Positions 1-11,045 of a stretch of 64,000 nt of DNA are shown here, one piece after another (positions within the stretch are counted from its first letter, which is position 1; every line of letters begins with the position of its first letter). Location of the stretch: positions 248,001 through 312,000 of the forward strand of contig NW_027096025.1 of assembly GCF_040115645.1 (NCBI RefSeq). The letters run 5' to 3'. The position numbers were made by a program, and so were the translations under genes. Below the pieces are notes generated by a model. The model worked only from the letters and a program-made list of their open reading frames with translations. It ran no database searches and had not been told where the DNA came from. This DNA comes from Euwallacea fornicatus (taxonomy: Eukaryota; Arthropoda; Insecta; Coleoptera; Curculionidae).

Positions 1-299
1 GTGTTTGAGCACATAAAGTACTATTTTTCTTGGAAGTTCAACAAGATGCAATTCTGATGTGATGTGACATCTTCAAAATCTCGTCGAGCTGATTAATTTG
101 ACACTTTGTTTAAGGAATTTGGTGCTCATATGCCGAAGTTATCGAGCTTCAAAGTTTGAAAAGTCACACAAGTTGTGTGTGTTTGAGCACATAAAGTACT
201 ATTTTTCTTGGAAGTTCAACAAGATGCAATTCTGATGTGTTGTGTCATGTTAAAGATCTCGTCGAGCTGATTAATTTGACACTTTGTTTAACAAATTTG

Positions 300-316
300 G
301 TCCTCATTTGCCGAAG
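300..316 (-). other. CENP-B-box-like 17-mer (weak), one example
   Basis: Read on the minus strand this is CTTCGGCAAATGAGGAC. Against the CENP-B box consensus NTTCGNNNNANNCGGGN it keeps TTCG, the central A and the two middle G of the last block. It matches 7 of 9 defined positions and fails at the first and last base of CGGG. Monomers with GGTCCACATTTGCCGAAG also score 7 of 9. Those with GGTGCTCATATGCCGAAG score 6, and those with GCCGATG lose the TTCG. The motif is present in many but not all monomers. The partial match could be chance, and CENP-B is not known as a general centromere protein outside animals and some fungi. Confidence 0.2.
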
Positions 317-324
317 TTATCGAG

Positions 325-339
325 TTTCAAATTTTGAAA
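325..339. repeat. Short dyad element, one example of an array-wide motif
   Basis: TTTCAAATTTTGAAA is a perfect inverted repeat with 7-base arms and a single central base. The same place in other monomers reads TTTCAAAATTTGAAA (again perfect), TTTCAAATTTTTGAAA (two-base centre), or TTCAAAGTTTGAA (6-base arms, where the upstream base is C). Arms are therefore kept although the centre varies. A few copies break it, for example the GTGTCAAATTTTG variant near 10,400 and the AAATTTAGAAAG variant near 53,080. Short dyads are reported in centromeric satellites of several eukaryotes and have been proposed to favour non-B DNA. A function here is only a suggestion. Confidence 0.6.
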
Positions 340-885
340 AGTCAAAAAAGTTGCGTGTTTGAGCACATAAAGTACTATTTTTCTTGGAAGTTCAACAAGA
401 CGCAATTCTGATGTGTTGTGACATCTTCAAAATCTCGTCGAGCTGATTAATTTGACACTTTGTTTAAGGAATTTGGTGCTCATATGCTGAAGTTATCGAG
501 CTTCAAAGTTTGAAAAGTCACACAAGTTGTGTGTTTGAGCACATAAAGTACTATTTTTCTTGGAACTTCAACAAGATGCAATTCTGATGTGTTGTGTCAT
601 GTTAAAGATCTCGTCGAGCTGATTAATTTGACACTCTGTTTAACAAATTTGGTCCTCATTTGCCGATGTTATGAAGCTTCAAAGTTTGAAAAGTCACACA
701 GGTTGTGTGTTTGAGCACATAAAGTACTATTTTTCTTGGAAGTTCAACAAGATGCAATTCTGATGTGTTGTGACATCTTCAAAATCTCGTCGAGCTGATT
801 AATTTGACACTTTGTTTAAGGAATTTGGTGCTCATATGCCGAAGTTATCGAGCTTCAAAGTTTGAAAAGTCACACAATGTTGTGT

Positions 886-3364
886 GTGTTTGAGCACATA
901 AAGTACTATTTTTCTTGGAAGTTCAACAAGATGCAATTCTGATGTGTTGTGACATCTTCAAAATCTCGTCGAGCTGATTAATGTGACACTGTGTTTAACA
1001 AATTTGGTCCTCATTTGCCGAAGTCATCGAGTTTCAAATTTTTGAAAAGTCAAAAAAGTTGCGTGTTTGAGCACATAAAGTACTACTTTTCTTGGAAGTT
1101 CAACAAGATGCAATTCTGATGTGTTGTGACATCTTCAAAATCTCGTCGAGCTGATTAATTTGACACTTTGTTTAAGGAATTTGGTGCTCATTTGCCGAAG
1201 TTATCGAGCTTCAAAGTTTGAAAAGTCACACAAGTTGTGTGTTTGAGCACATAAAGTACTATTTTTCTTGGAAGTTCAACAAGATGCAATTCTGATGTGT
1301 TGTGACATCTTCAAAATCTCGTCGAGCTGATTAATGTGACACTGTGTTTAACAAATTTGGTCCTCATTTGCCGAAGTCATCGAGTTTCAAATTTTTGAAA
1401 AGTCAAAAAAGTTGCGTGTTTGAGCACATAAAGTACTACTTTTCTTGGAAGTTCAACAAGATGCAATTCTGATGTGTTGTGACATCTTCAAAATCTCGTC
1501 GAGCTGATTAATTTGACACTTTGTTTAAGGAATTTGGTGCTCATTTGCCGAAGTTATCGAGCTTCAAAGTTTGAAAAGTCACACAAGTTGTGTGTGTTTG
1601 AGCACATAAAGTACTATTTTTCTTGGAAGTTCAACAAGATGCAATTCTGATGTGTTGTGACATCTTCAAAATCTCGTCGAGCTGATTAATTTGACACTTT
1701 GTTTAACAAATTTGGTCCTCATTTGCCGAAGTCATCGAGTTTCAAATTTTTGAAAAGTCAAAAAAGTTGCGTGTTTGAGCACATAAAGTACTACTTTTCT
1801 TGGAAGTTCAACAAGATGCAATTCTGATGTGTTGTGACATCTTCAAAATCTCGTCGAGCTGATTAATTTGACACTGTGTTTAACAAATTTGGTCCTCATT
1901 TGCCGAAGTTATCGAGCTTCAAAGTTTGAAAAGTCACACAAGTTGTGTGTGTTTGAGCACATAAAGTACTATTTTTCTTGGAAGTTCAACAAGATGCAAT
2001 TCTGATGTGTTGTGACATCTTCAAAATCTCGTCGAGCTGATTAATTTGACACTTTGTTTAACAAATTTGGTCCTCATTTGCCGAAGTCATCGAGTTTCAA
2101 ATTTTTGAAAAGTCAAAAAAGTTGCGTGTTTGAGCACATAAAGTACTATTTTTCTTGGAAGTTCAACAAGATGCAATTCTGATGTGTTGTGTCATGTTAA
2201 AGATCTCGTCGAGCTGATTAATTTGACACTTTGTTTAAGGAATTTGGTGCTCATATGCCGAAGTTATCGAGCTTCAAAGTTTGAAAAGTCACACAAGTTG
2301 TGTGTGTTTGAGCACATAAAGTACTATTTTTCTTGGAAGTTCAACAAGATGCAATTCTGATGTGTTGTGACATCTTCAAAATCTCGTCGAGCTGATTAAT
2401 TTGACACTTTGTTTAACAAATTTGGTCCTCATTTGCCGAAGTCATCGAGTTTCAAATTTTTGAAAAGTCAAAAAAGTTGCGTGTTTGAGCACATAAAGTA
2501 CTACTTTTCTTGGAAGTTCAACAAGATGCAATTCTGATGTGTTGTGACATCTTCAAAATCTCGTCGAGCTGATTAATTTGACACTTTGTTTAAGGAATTT
2601 GGTGCTCATTTGCCGAAGTTATCGAGCTTCAAAGTTTGAAAAGTCACACAAGTTGTGTGTTTGAGCACATAAAGTACTATTTTTCTTGGAAGTTCAACAA
2701 GATGCAATTCTGATGTGTTGTGACATCTTCAAAATCTCGTCGAGCTGATTAATGTGACACTGTGTTTAACAAATTTGGTCCTCATTTGCCGAAGTCATCG
2801 AGTTTCAAATTTTTGAAAAGTCAAAAAAGTTGCGTGTTTGAGCACATAAAGTACTACTTTTCTTGGAAGTTCAACAAGATGCAATTCTGATGTGTTGTGA
2901 CATCTTCAAAATCTCGTCGAGCTGATTAATTTGACACTGTGTTTAACAAATTTGGTCCTCATTTGCCGAAGTTATCGAGCTTCAAAGTTTGAAAAGTCAC
3001 ACAAGTTGGGTGTTTGAGCACATAAAGTACTATTTTTCTTGGAAGTTCAACAAGATGCAATTCTGATGTGTTGTGACATCTTCAAAATCTCGTCGAGCTG
3101 ATTAATTTGACACTTTGTTTAACAAATTTGGTCCTCATTTGCCGAAGTCATCGAGTTTCAAATTTTTGAAAAGTCAAAAAAGTTGCGTGTTTGAGCACAT
3201 AAAGTACTACTTTTCTTGGAAGTTCAACAAGATGCAATTCTGATGTGTTGTGACATCTTCAAAATCTCGTCGAGCTGATTAATTTGACACTGTGTTTAAC
3301 AAATTTGGTCCTCATTTGCCGAAGTTATCGAGCTTCAAAGTTTGAAAAGTCACACAAGTTGTGT
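886..3364 (+). repeat. Seven-fold dimeric HOR (~354 bp), first domain
   Basis: Fourteen monomers alternate strictly between two types for seven cycles. Odd ones carry AAGTCATCGAG with TTTCAAATTTTTGAAA and a CAAAAAAGTTGC linker. Even ones carry AAGTTATCGAGCTTC with a CACACAAGTTG linker and usually TACTACTTTT instead of TACTATTTTT. The domain is 2,479 bp, giving about 354 bp per dimer. Variation between cycles is mostly in the ACACTTTG/ACACTGTG and TTAACAAATTT/TTAAGGAATTT choices; the even monomer near 2,126 is also of a TCATGTTAAAG type. The domain is duplicated intact at 5,308-7,786. Confidence 0.85.
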
Positions 3365-3540
3365 GTGTTTGAGCACATAAAGTACTATTTTTCTTGGAAC
3401 TTCAACAAGATGCAATTCTGATGTGTTGTGTCATGTTAAAGATCTCGTCAAGCTGATTAATTTGACACTCTGTTTAACAAATTTGGTCCTCATTTGCCGA
3501 TGTTATCGAACTTCAAAGTTTGAAATGTCACAGAAGTTGT

Positions 3541-4422
3541 GTGTTTGAGCACATAAAGTACTATTTTTCTTGGAAGTTCAACAAGATGCAATTCTGATAT
3601 GTTGTGACATCTTCAAAATCTCGTCGAGCTGATTAATTTGACACTTTGTTTAAGGAATTTGGTGCTCATATGCCGAAGTTATCGAGCTTCAAAGTTTGAA
3701 AAGTCACACAAGTTGTGTGTGTTTGAGCACATAAAGTACTATTTTTCTTGGAAGTTCAACAAGATGCAATTCTGATGTGTTGTGACATTTTTAAAATCTC
3801 GTCGAGCTGATTAATTTCACACTTTGTTTAACAAATTTGATCCTCATTTGCCGATGTTATCGAGCTTCAAAATTTGAAAAGTCAAAAAAGTTGCGTGTTT
3901 GAGCACATAAAGTACTATTTTTCTTGGAAGTTCAACAAGATGCAATTCTGATGTGTTGTGTCATGTTAAAGATCTCGTCGAGCTGATTAATTTGACACTT
4001 TGTTTAACAAATTTGGTCCACATTTGCCGAAGTTATCGAGCTTCAAAGTTTGAAAAGTCACACAAGTTGGGTGTTTGAGCACATGAAGTACTATTTTTCT
4101 TGGAAGTTCAACAAGATGCAATTCTGATGTGTTGTGACATTTTTAAAATCTCGTCGAGCTGATTAATTTCACACTTTGTTTAACAAATTTGGTCCTCATT
4201 TGCCGATGTTATCGAGCTTCAAATTTTGAAAAGTCAAAAAAGTTGCGTGTTTGAGCACTTAAAGTACTATTTTTCTTGGAAGTTCAACAAGATGCAATTC
4301 TGATGTGTTGTGACATCTTCAAAATCTCGTCGAGCTGATTAATTTGACACTTTGTTTAACAAATTTGGTCCTCATTTGCCGAAGTTATCGAGTTTCAAAA
4401 TTTGAAAAGTCACACAAGTTTT
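3541..4422 (+). repeat. Five-monomer tail of HOR copy A
   Basis: After 3,541 the match with the second copy stops: this monomer has CTGATATGTTGTGACAT, whereas 7,963 has GTTGTGTGATG. From about 3,720 the sequence instead matches 10,431-11,133 at an offset of about 6,711 bp. Shared markers in order are ACATTTTTAAAATC with TTTGATCC, GGTCCACATTTG, CACATGAAG, CACTTAAAG and the AGTTTTGTG linker. The same string of markers is found again near 15.7, 17.3, 20.2, 23.4, 32.4, 43.6 and 48.0 kb. It is one of the most reused cassettes of the window. Confidence 0.75.
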
Positions 4423-4600
4423 GTGTTTGAGCACATAAAGTACTATTTTTCTTGGAAGTTCAACAAGATGCAATTCTGATGTGATGTGACATCTTCAAAA
4501 TCTCGTCGAGCTGATTAATTTGACACTTTGTTTAAGGAATTTGGTGCTCATATGCCGAAGTTATCGAGCTTCAAAGTTTGAAAAGTCACACAAGTTGTGT
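4423..4600 (+). repeat. Hybrid monomer created by loss of one repeat
   Basis: This monomer, and its twin at 1-178, starts with the GATGTGATGTGACAT marker but ends with TTAAGGAATTTGGTGCTCAT and ATGCCGAAG. Elsewhere (11,134-11,487, 18,013, 20,838, 24,016, 33,017, 44,296, 48,697 and 51,868) the same marker is followed by CGTCTAGCTG, TTTCACAC and GATGTTATGGAGC, and the TTAAGGAATTT part belongs to the next monomer. The simplest reading is an in-register deletion of exactly one monomer with the join inside the shared middle of the repeat. This explains why the offset to the next copy changes from 6,711 to 6,887 bp here. Confidence 0.75.
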
Positions 4601-5307
4601 GTGTTTGAGCACATAAAGTACTATTTTTCTTGGAAGTTCAACAAGATGCAATTCTGATGTGTTGTGTCATGTTAAAGATCTCGTCGAGCTGATTAATTTG
4701 ACACTTTGTTTAACAAATTTGGTCCTCATTTGCCGAAGTTATCGAGTTTCAAATTTTGAAAAGTCAAAAAAGTTGCGTGTTTGAGCACATAAAGTACTAT
4801 TTTTCTTGGAAGTTCAACAAGACGCAATTCTGATGTGTTGTGACATCTTCAAAATCTCGTCGAGCTGATTAATTTGACACTTTGTTTAAGGAATTTGGTG
4901 CTCATATGCTGAAGTTATCGAGCTTCAAAGTTTGAAAAGTCACACAAGTTGTGTGTTTGAGCACATAAAGTACTATTTTTCTTGGAACTTCAACAAGATG
5001 CAATTCTGATGTGTTGTGTCATGTTAAAGATCTCGTCGAGCTGATTAATTTGACACTCTGTTTAACAAATTTGGTCCTCATTTGCCGATGTTATGAAGCT
5101 TCAAAGTTTGAAAAGTCACACAGGTTGTGTGTTTGAGCACATAAAGTACTATTTTTCTTGGAAGTTCAACAAGATGCAATTCTGATGTGTTGTGACATCT
5201 TCAAAATCTCGTCGAGCTGATTAATTTGACACTTTGTTTAAGGAATTTGGTGCTCATATGCCGAAGTTATCGAGCTTCAAAGTTTGAAAAGTCACACAAT
5301 GTTGTGT

Positions 5308-7786
5308 GTGTTTGAGCACATAAAGTACTATTTTTCTTGGAAGTTCAACAAGATGCAATTCTGATGTGTTGTGACATCTTCAAAATCTCGTCGAGCTGAT
5401 TAATGTGACACTGTGTTTAACAAATTTGGTCCTCATTTGCCGAAGTCATCGAGTTTCAAATTTTTGAAAAGTCAAAAAAGTTGCGTGTTTGAGCACATAA
5501 AGTACTACTTTTCTTGGAAGTTCAACAAGATGCAATTCTGATGTGTTGTGACATCTTCAAAATCTCGTCGAGCTGATTAATTTGACACTTTGTTTAAGGA
5601 ATTTGGTGCTCATTTGCCGAAGTTATCGAGCTTCAAAGTTTGAAAAGTCACACAAGTTGTGTGTTTGAGCACATAAAGTACTATTTTTCTTGGAAGTTCA
5701 ACAAGATGCAATTCTGATGTGTTGTGACATCTTCAAAATCTCGTCGAGCTGATTAATGTGACACTGTGTTTAACAAATTTGGTCCTCATTTGCCGAAGTC
5801 ATCGAGTTTCAAATTTTTGAAAAGTCAAAAAAGTTGCGTGTTTGAGCACATAAAGTACTACTTTTCTTGGAAGTTCAACAAGATGCAATTCTGATGTGTT
5901 GTGACATCTTCAAAATCTCGTCGAGCTGATTAATTTGACACTTTGTTTAAGGAATTTGGTGCTCATTTGCCGAAGTTATCGAGCTTCAAAGTTTGAAAAG
6001 TCACACAAGTTGTGTGTGTTTGAGCACATAAAGTACTATTTTTCTTGGAAGTTCAACAAGATGCAATTCTGATGTGTTGTGACATCTTCAAAATCTCGTC
6101 GAGCTGATTAATTTGACACTTTGTTTAACAAATTTGGTCCTCATTTGCCGAAGTCATCGAGTTTCAAATTTTTGAAAAGTCAAAAAAGTTGCGTGTTTGA
6201 GCACATAAAGTACTACTTTTCTTGGAAGTTCAACAAGATGCAATTCTGATGTGTTGTGACATCTTCAAAATCTCGTCGAGCTGATTAATTTGACACTGTG
6301 TTTAACAAATTTGGTCCTCATTTGCCGAAGTTATCGAGCTTCAAAGTTTGAAAAGTCACACAAGTTGTGTGTGTTTGAGCACATAAAGTACTATTTTTCT
6401 TGGAAGTTCAACAAGATGCAATTCTGATGTGTTGTGACATCTTCAAAATCTCGTCGAGCTGATTAATTTGACACTTTGTTTAACAAATTTGGTCCTCATT
6501 TGCCGAAGTCATCGAGTTTCAAATTTTTGAAAAGTCAAAAAAGTTGCGTGTTTGAGCACATAAAGTACTATTTTTCTTGGAAGTTCAACAAGATGCAATT
6601 CTGATGTGTTGTGTCATGTTAAAGATCTCGTCGAGCTGATTAATTTGACACTTTGTTTAAGGAATTTGGTGCTCATATGCCGAAGTTATCGAGCTTCAAA
6701 GTTTGAAAAGTCACACAAGTTGTGTGTGTTTGAGCACATAAAGTACTATTTTTCTTGGAAGTTCAACAAGATGCAATTCTGATGTGTTGTGACATCTTCA
6801 AAATCTCGTCGAGCTGATTAATTTGACACTTTGTTTAACAAATTTGGTCCTCATTTGCCGAAGTCATCGAGTTTCAAATTTTTGAAAAGTCAAAAAAGTT
6901 GCGTGTTTGAGCACATAAAGTACTACTTTTCTTGGAAGTTCAACAAGATGCAATTCTGATGTGTTGTGACATCTTCAAAATCTCGTCGAGCTGATTAATT
7001 TGACACTTTGTTTAAGGAATTTGGTGCTCATTTGCCGAAGTTATCGAGCTTCAAAGTTTGAAAAGTCACACAAGTTGTGTGTTTGAGCACATAAAGTACT
7101 ATTTTTCTTGGAAGTTCAACAAGATGCAATTCTGATGTGTTGTGACATCTTCAAAATCTCGTCGAGCTGATTAATGTGACACTGTGTTTAACAAATTTGG
7201 TCCTCATTTGCCGAAGTCATCGAGTTTCAAATTTTTGAAAAGTCAAAAAAGTTGCGTGTTTGAGCACATAAAGTACTACTTTTCTTGGAAGTTCAACAAG
7301 ATGCAATTCTGATGTGTTGTGACATCTTCAAAATCTCGTCGAGCTGATTAATTTGACACTGTGTTTAACAAATTTGGTCCTCATTTGCCGAAGTTATCGA
7401 GCTTCAAAGTTTGAAAAGTCACACAAGTTGGGTGTTTGAGCACATAAAGTACTATTTTTCTTGGAAGTTCAACAAGATGCAATTCTGATGTGTTGTGACA
7501 TCTTCAAAATCTCGTCGAGCTGATTAATTTGACACTTTGTTTAACAAATTTGGTCCTCATTTGCCGAAGTCATCGAGTTTCAAATTTTTGAAAAGTCAAA
7601 AAAGTTGCGTGTTTGAGCACATAAAGTACTACTTTTCTTGGAAGTTCAACAAGATGCAATTCTGATGTGTTGTGACATCTTCAAAATCTCGTCGAGCTGA
7701 TTAATTTGACACTGTGTTTAACAAATTTGGTCCTCATTTGCCGAAGTTATCGAGCTTCAAAGTTTGAAAAGTCACACAAGTTGTGT
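5308..7786 (+). repeat. Seven-fold dimeric HOR, second domain
   Basis: This is the exact counterpart of 886-3,364, shifted 4,422 bp, with the same seven alternations of AAGTCATCGAG and AAGTTATCGAGCTTC monomers and the same order of internal variants, including the odd TCATGTTAAAG monomer near 6,548. It was therefore copied as a block, not regenerated independently. Confidence 0.85.
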
Positions 7787-7962
7787 GTGTTTGAGCACAT
7801 AAAGTACTATTTTTCTTGGAACTTCAACAAGATGCAATTCTGATGTGTTGTGTCATGTTAAAGATCTCGTCGAGCTGATTAATTTGACACTCTGTTTAAC
7901 AAATTTGGTCCTCATTTGCCGATGTTATCGAACTTCAAAGTTTGAAATGTCACACAAGTTGT

Positions 7963-10900
7963 GTGTTTGAGCACATAAAGTACTATTTTTCTTGGAAGTT
8001 CAACAAGATGCAATTCTGATGTGTTGTGTGATGTTAAAGATCTCGTCGAGCTGATTAATTTGACACTTTGTTTAAGGAATTTGGTGCTCATATGCCGAAG
8101 TTATCGAGCTTCAAAGTTTGAAAAGTCACACAAGTTGTGTGTTTGAGCACATAAAGTACTATTTTTTTTGGAAGTTCAACAAGATGCAATTCTGATGTGT
8201 TGTGACATCTTCAAAATCTCGTTGAGCTGACTAATTTGACACTTTGTTTAACAAATTTGGTCCACATTTGCCGAAGTTATCGAGCTTCAAAGTTTGAAAA
8301 GTCACACAAGTTGGGTGTTTGAGCACATGAAGTACTATTTTTCTTGGAAGTTCAACAAGATGCAATTCTGATGTGTTGTGTCATGTTAAAGATCTCGTCG
8401 AGCTGATTAATTTGACACTTTGTTTAACAAATTTGGTCCTCATTTGCCGAAGTTATCGAGTTTCAAATTTTGAAAAGTCACACAAGTTGTGTGTTTGAGC
8501 ACATAAAGTACTATTTTTCTTGGAAGTTCAACAAGATGCAATTCTGATGTGTTGTGACATCTTCAAAATCTCGTCGAGCTGATTAATGTGACACTGTGTT
8601 TAACAAATTTGGTCCTCATTTGCCGAAGTTATCGAGTTTCAAAATTTGAAAAGTCACACAAGTTGTGTGTGTTTGAGCACATAAAGTACTATTTTTCTTG
8701 GAACTTCAACAAGATGCAATTCTGATATGTTGTGACATCTTCAAAATCTCGTCGAGCTGATTAATTTGACACTTTGTTTAAGGAATTTGGTCCTCATTTG
8801 CCGAAGTCATCGAGTTTCAAATTTTTGAAAAGTCAAAAAAGTTGCGTGTTTGAGCACATAAAGTACTATTTTTCTTGGAAGTTCAACAAGATGCAATTCT
8901 GATGTGTTGTGACATCTTCAAAATCTCGTTGAGGTGACTAATTTGACACTTTGTTTAACAAATTTGGTCCACATTTGCCGAAGTTATCGAGCTTCAAAGT
9001 TTGAAAAGTCACACAAGTTGGGTGTTTGAGCACATAAAGTACTATTTTTCTTGGAAGTTCAACAAGATGCAATTCTGATGTGTTGTGACATTTTTAAAAT
9101 CTCGTCGAGCTGATTAATTTGACACTGTGTTTAACAAATTTGGTCCTCATTTGCCGATGTTATCGAGCTTCAAAATTTGAAAAGTCACACAAGTTGTGTG
9201 TTTGAGCACATAAAGTACTATTTTTCTTGGAAGTTCAACAAGATGCAATTCTGATGTGTTGTGAGATCTTCAAAATCTCGTCGAGCTGATTAATGTGACA
9301 CTGTGTTTAACAAATTTGGTCCTCATTTGCCGAAGTTATCGAGCTTCAAAGTTTGAAAAGTCACACAAGTTGGGTGTTTGAGCACATAAAGTACTATTTT
9401 TCTTGGAAGTTCAACAAGATGCAATTGTGATGTGTTGTGACATTTTTAAAATCTCGTCGAGCTGATTAATTTCACACTTTGTTTAACAAATTTGGTCCTC
9501 ATTTGCCGATGTTATGGAGCTTCAAAGTTTGAAAAGTCACACAGGTTGTGTGTTTGAGCACATAAAGTACTATTTTTCTTGGAAGTTCAACAAGATGCAA
9601 TTCTGATGTGTTGTGACATCTTCAAAATCTCGTCGAGCTGATTAATTTGACACTTTGTTTAACAAATTTGGTCCTCATTTGCCGAAGTTATCGAGTTTCA
9701 AATTTTGAAAAGTCAAAAAAGTTGCGTGTTTGAGCACATAAAGTACTATTTTTCTTGGAAGTTCAACAAGATGCAATTCTGATGTGTTGTGACATCTTCA
9801 AAATCTCGTCTAGCTGATTAATTTGACACTTTGTTTAACAAATTTGGTCCTCATTTGCCGATGTTATGGAGCTTCAAAGTTTGAAAAGTCACACAGGTTG
9901 TGTTTTTGAGCACATAAAGTACTATTTTTCTTGGAAGTTCAACAAGATGCAATTCTGATGTGTTGTGACATCTTCAAAATCTCGTCGAGCTGATTAATTT
10001 GACACTTTGTTTAAGGAATTTGGTGCTCATATGCCGAAGTTATCGAGCTTCAAAGTTTGAAAAGTCACAAAAGTTGGGTGTTTGAGCACATAAAGTACTA
10101 TTTTTCTTGGAAGTTCAACAAGATGCAATTCTGATGTGTTGTGACATCTTCAAAATCTCGTCGAGCTGATTAATTTGACACTCTGTTTAACAAATTTGGT
10201 CCACATTTGCCGATGTTATCGAGCTTCAAAATTTGAAAAGTCACACAAGTTGTGTGTTGGAGCACATAAAGTACTATTTTTCTTGGAAGTTCAACAAGAT
10301 GCAATTCTGATGTGTTGTGTCATGTTAAAGATCTCGTCGAGCTGATTAATTTGACACTTTGTTTAACAAATTTGGTCCTCATTTGCCGAAGTTATCGAGT
10401 GTCAAATTTTGAAAAGTCACACAAGTTGTGTGTTTGAGCACATAAAGTACTATTTTTCTTGGAAGTTCAACAAGATGCAATTCTGATGTGTTGTGACATT
10501 TTTAAAATCTCGTCGAGCTGATTAATTTCACACTTTGTTTAACAAATTTGATCCTCATTTGCCGATGTTATCGAGCTTCAAAATTTGAAAAGTCAAAAAA
10601 GTTGCGTGTTTGAGCACATAAAGTACTATTTTTCTTGGAAGTTCAACAAGATGCAATTCTGATGTGTTGTGTCATGTTAAAGATCTCGTCGAGCTGATTA
10701 ATTTGACACTTTGTTTAACAAATTTGGTCCACATTTGCCGAAGTTATCGAGCTTCAAAGTTTGAAAAGTCACACAAGTTGGGTGTTTGAGCACATGAAGT
10801 ACTATTTTTCTTGGAAGTTCAACAAGATGCAATTCTGATGTGTTGTGACATTTTTAAAATCTCGTCGAGCTGATTAATTTCACACTTTGTTTAACAAATT

Positions 10901-11045
10901 TGGTCCTCATTTGCCGATGTTATCGAGCTTCAAATTTTGAAAAGTCAAAAAAGTTGCGTGTTTGAGCACTTAAAGTACTATTTTTCTTGGAAGTTCAACA
11001 AGATGCAATTCTGATGTGTTGTGACATCTTCAAAATCTCGTCGAG
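7963..11045 (+). repeat. 3.1-kb block, first copy (offset 5,295 bp)
   Basis: This segment recurs at 13,258-16,340, shifted by 5,295 bp (30 monomers). Shared markers: CGTTGAGCTGACTAA (8,221 and 13,516), GTTGAGGTGACTAA (near 8,930 and 14,225), GTGAGATCTTC (near 9,260 and 14,556) and the GTGTTGGAG start (10,254 and 15,549). Substitutions separating the copies include GAGCTTC/GAGATTC near 8,108, TGTTTTTGAG/TGTGTTTGAG near 9,902 and TTAACAAATTT/TTAAAAAATTT near 10,717. The first lines also carry a private GTTGTGTGATG. Confidence 0.85.

Larger units (their letters stand above)
179..354 (+). repeat. Representative 176-bp monomer
   Basis: This copy is used as the reference register, with monomer position 1 at the first G of GTGTTTGAG. 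Landmarks in order: GTGTTTGAGCACATAAAG at 1-18; a ScaI-type AGTACT palindrome at 17-22; a T5 run at 24-28; a constant stretch TGGAAGTTCAACAAGATG at 31-48; a variable module around 66-80; a CpG-containing block CTCGTCGAGCTG at 80-91; ATTAAT at 92-97; a variable module at about 98-130; GCCGAAG at 132-138; a dyad at 147-161; and a variable linker from 162 to the end. By hand count a consensus monomer has about 59 G or C in 176 (about 33-34%). The number and phase of landmarks stay constant through the window. Confidence 0.9.
1..3540 (+). repeat. 25-monomer HOR, copy A, 20-monomer conserved part
   Basis: These twenty monomers correspond base for base, with only a few substitutions, to 4,423-7,962, at an offset of exactly 4,422 bp. 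The marker GATGTGATGTGACAT opens both copies (around 56 and 4,478). The unusual CAATGTTGTG linker appears in both (875 and 5,297). The rare GAAATGTCAC variant near the end is also in both. Differences I noticed: GTCAAG versus GTCGAG near 3,449, and CAGAAG versus CACAAG near 3,532. Five monomers that fill out the repeat length follow. Confidence 0.85.
4423..7962 (+). repeat. 25-monomer HOR, copy B
   Basis: This is the second copy of 1-3,540 (offset 4,422 bp). It includes the seven-dimer domain at 5,308-7,786. From 4,601 to about 6,432 it also matches 11,488-13,319 at an offset of 6,887 bp. Copy B is continued by a different cassette (7,963 onward) from the one that continues copy A, so the second cycle of the 25-mer is incomplete or has been overwritten. 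Confidence 0.85.

Noticed and set aside
16..30. Promoter-like AT-rich stretch (ATAAAGTACTATTTTTC) in each monomer
   Set aside because: It is repeated hundreds of times, has no linked gene or second promoter element, and the base composition alone explains it.
80..97. Possible operator-like element around CTCGTCGAGCTGATTAAT
   Set aside because: Only TCGA and ATTAAT are palindromic. There is no gene to regulate, and the block is simply a constant part of the monomer.
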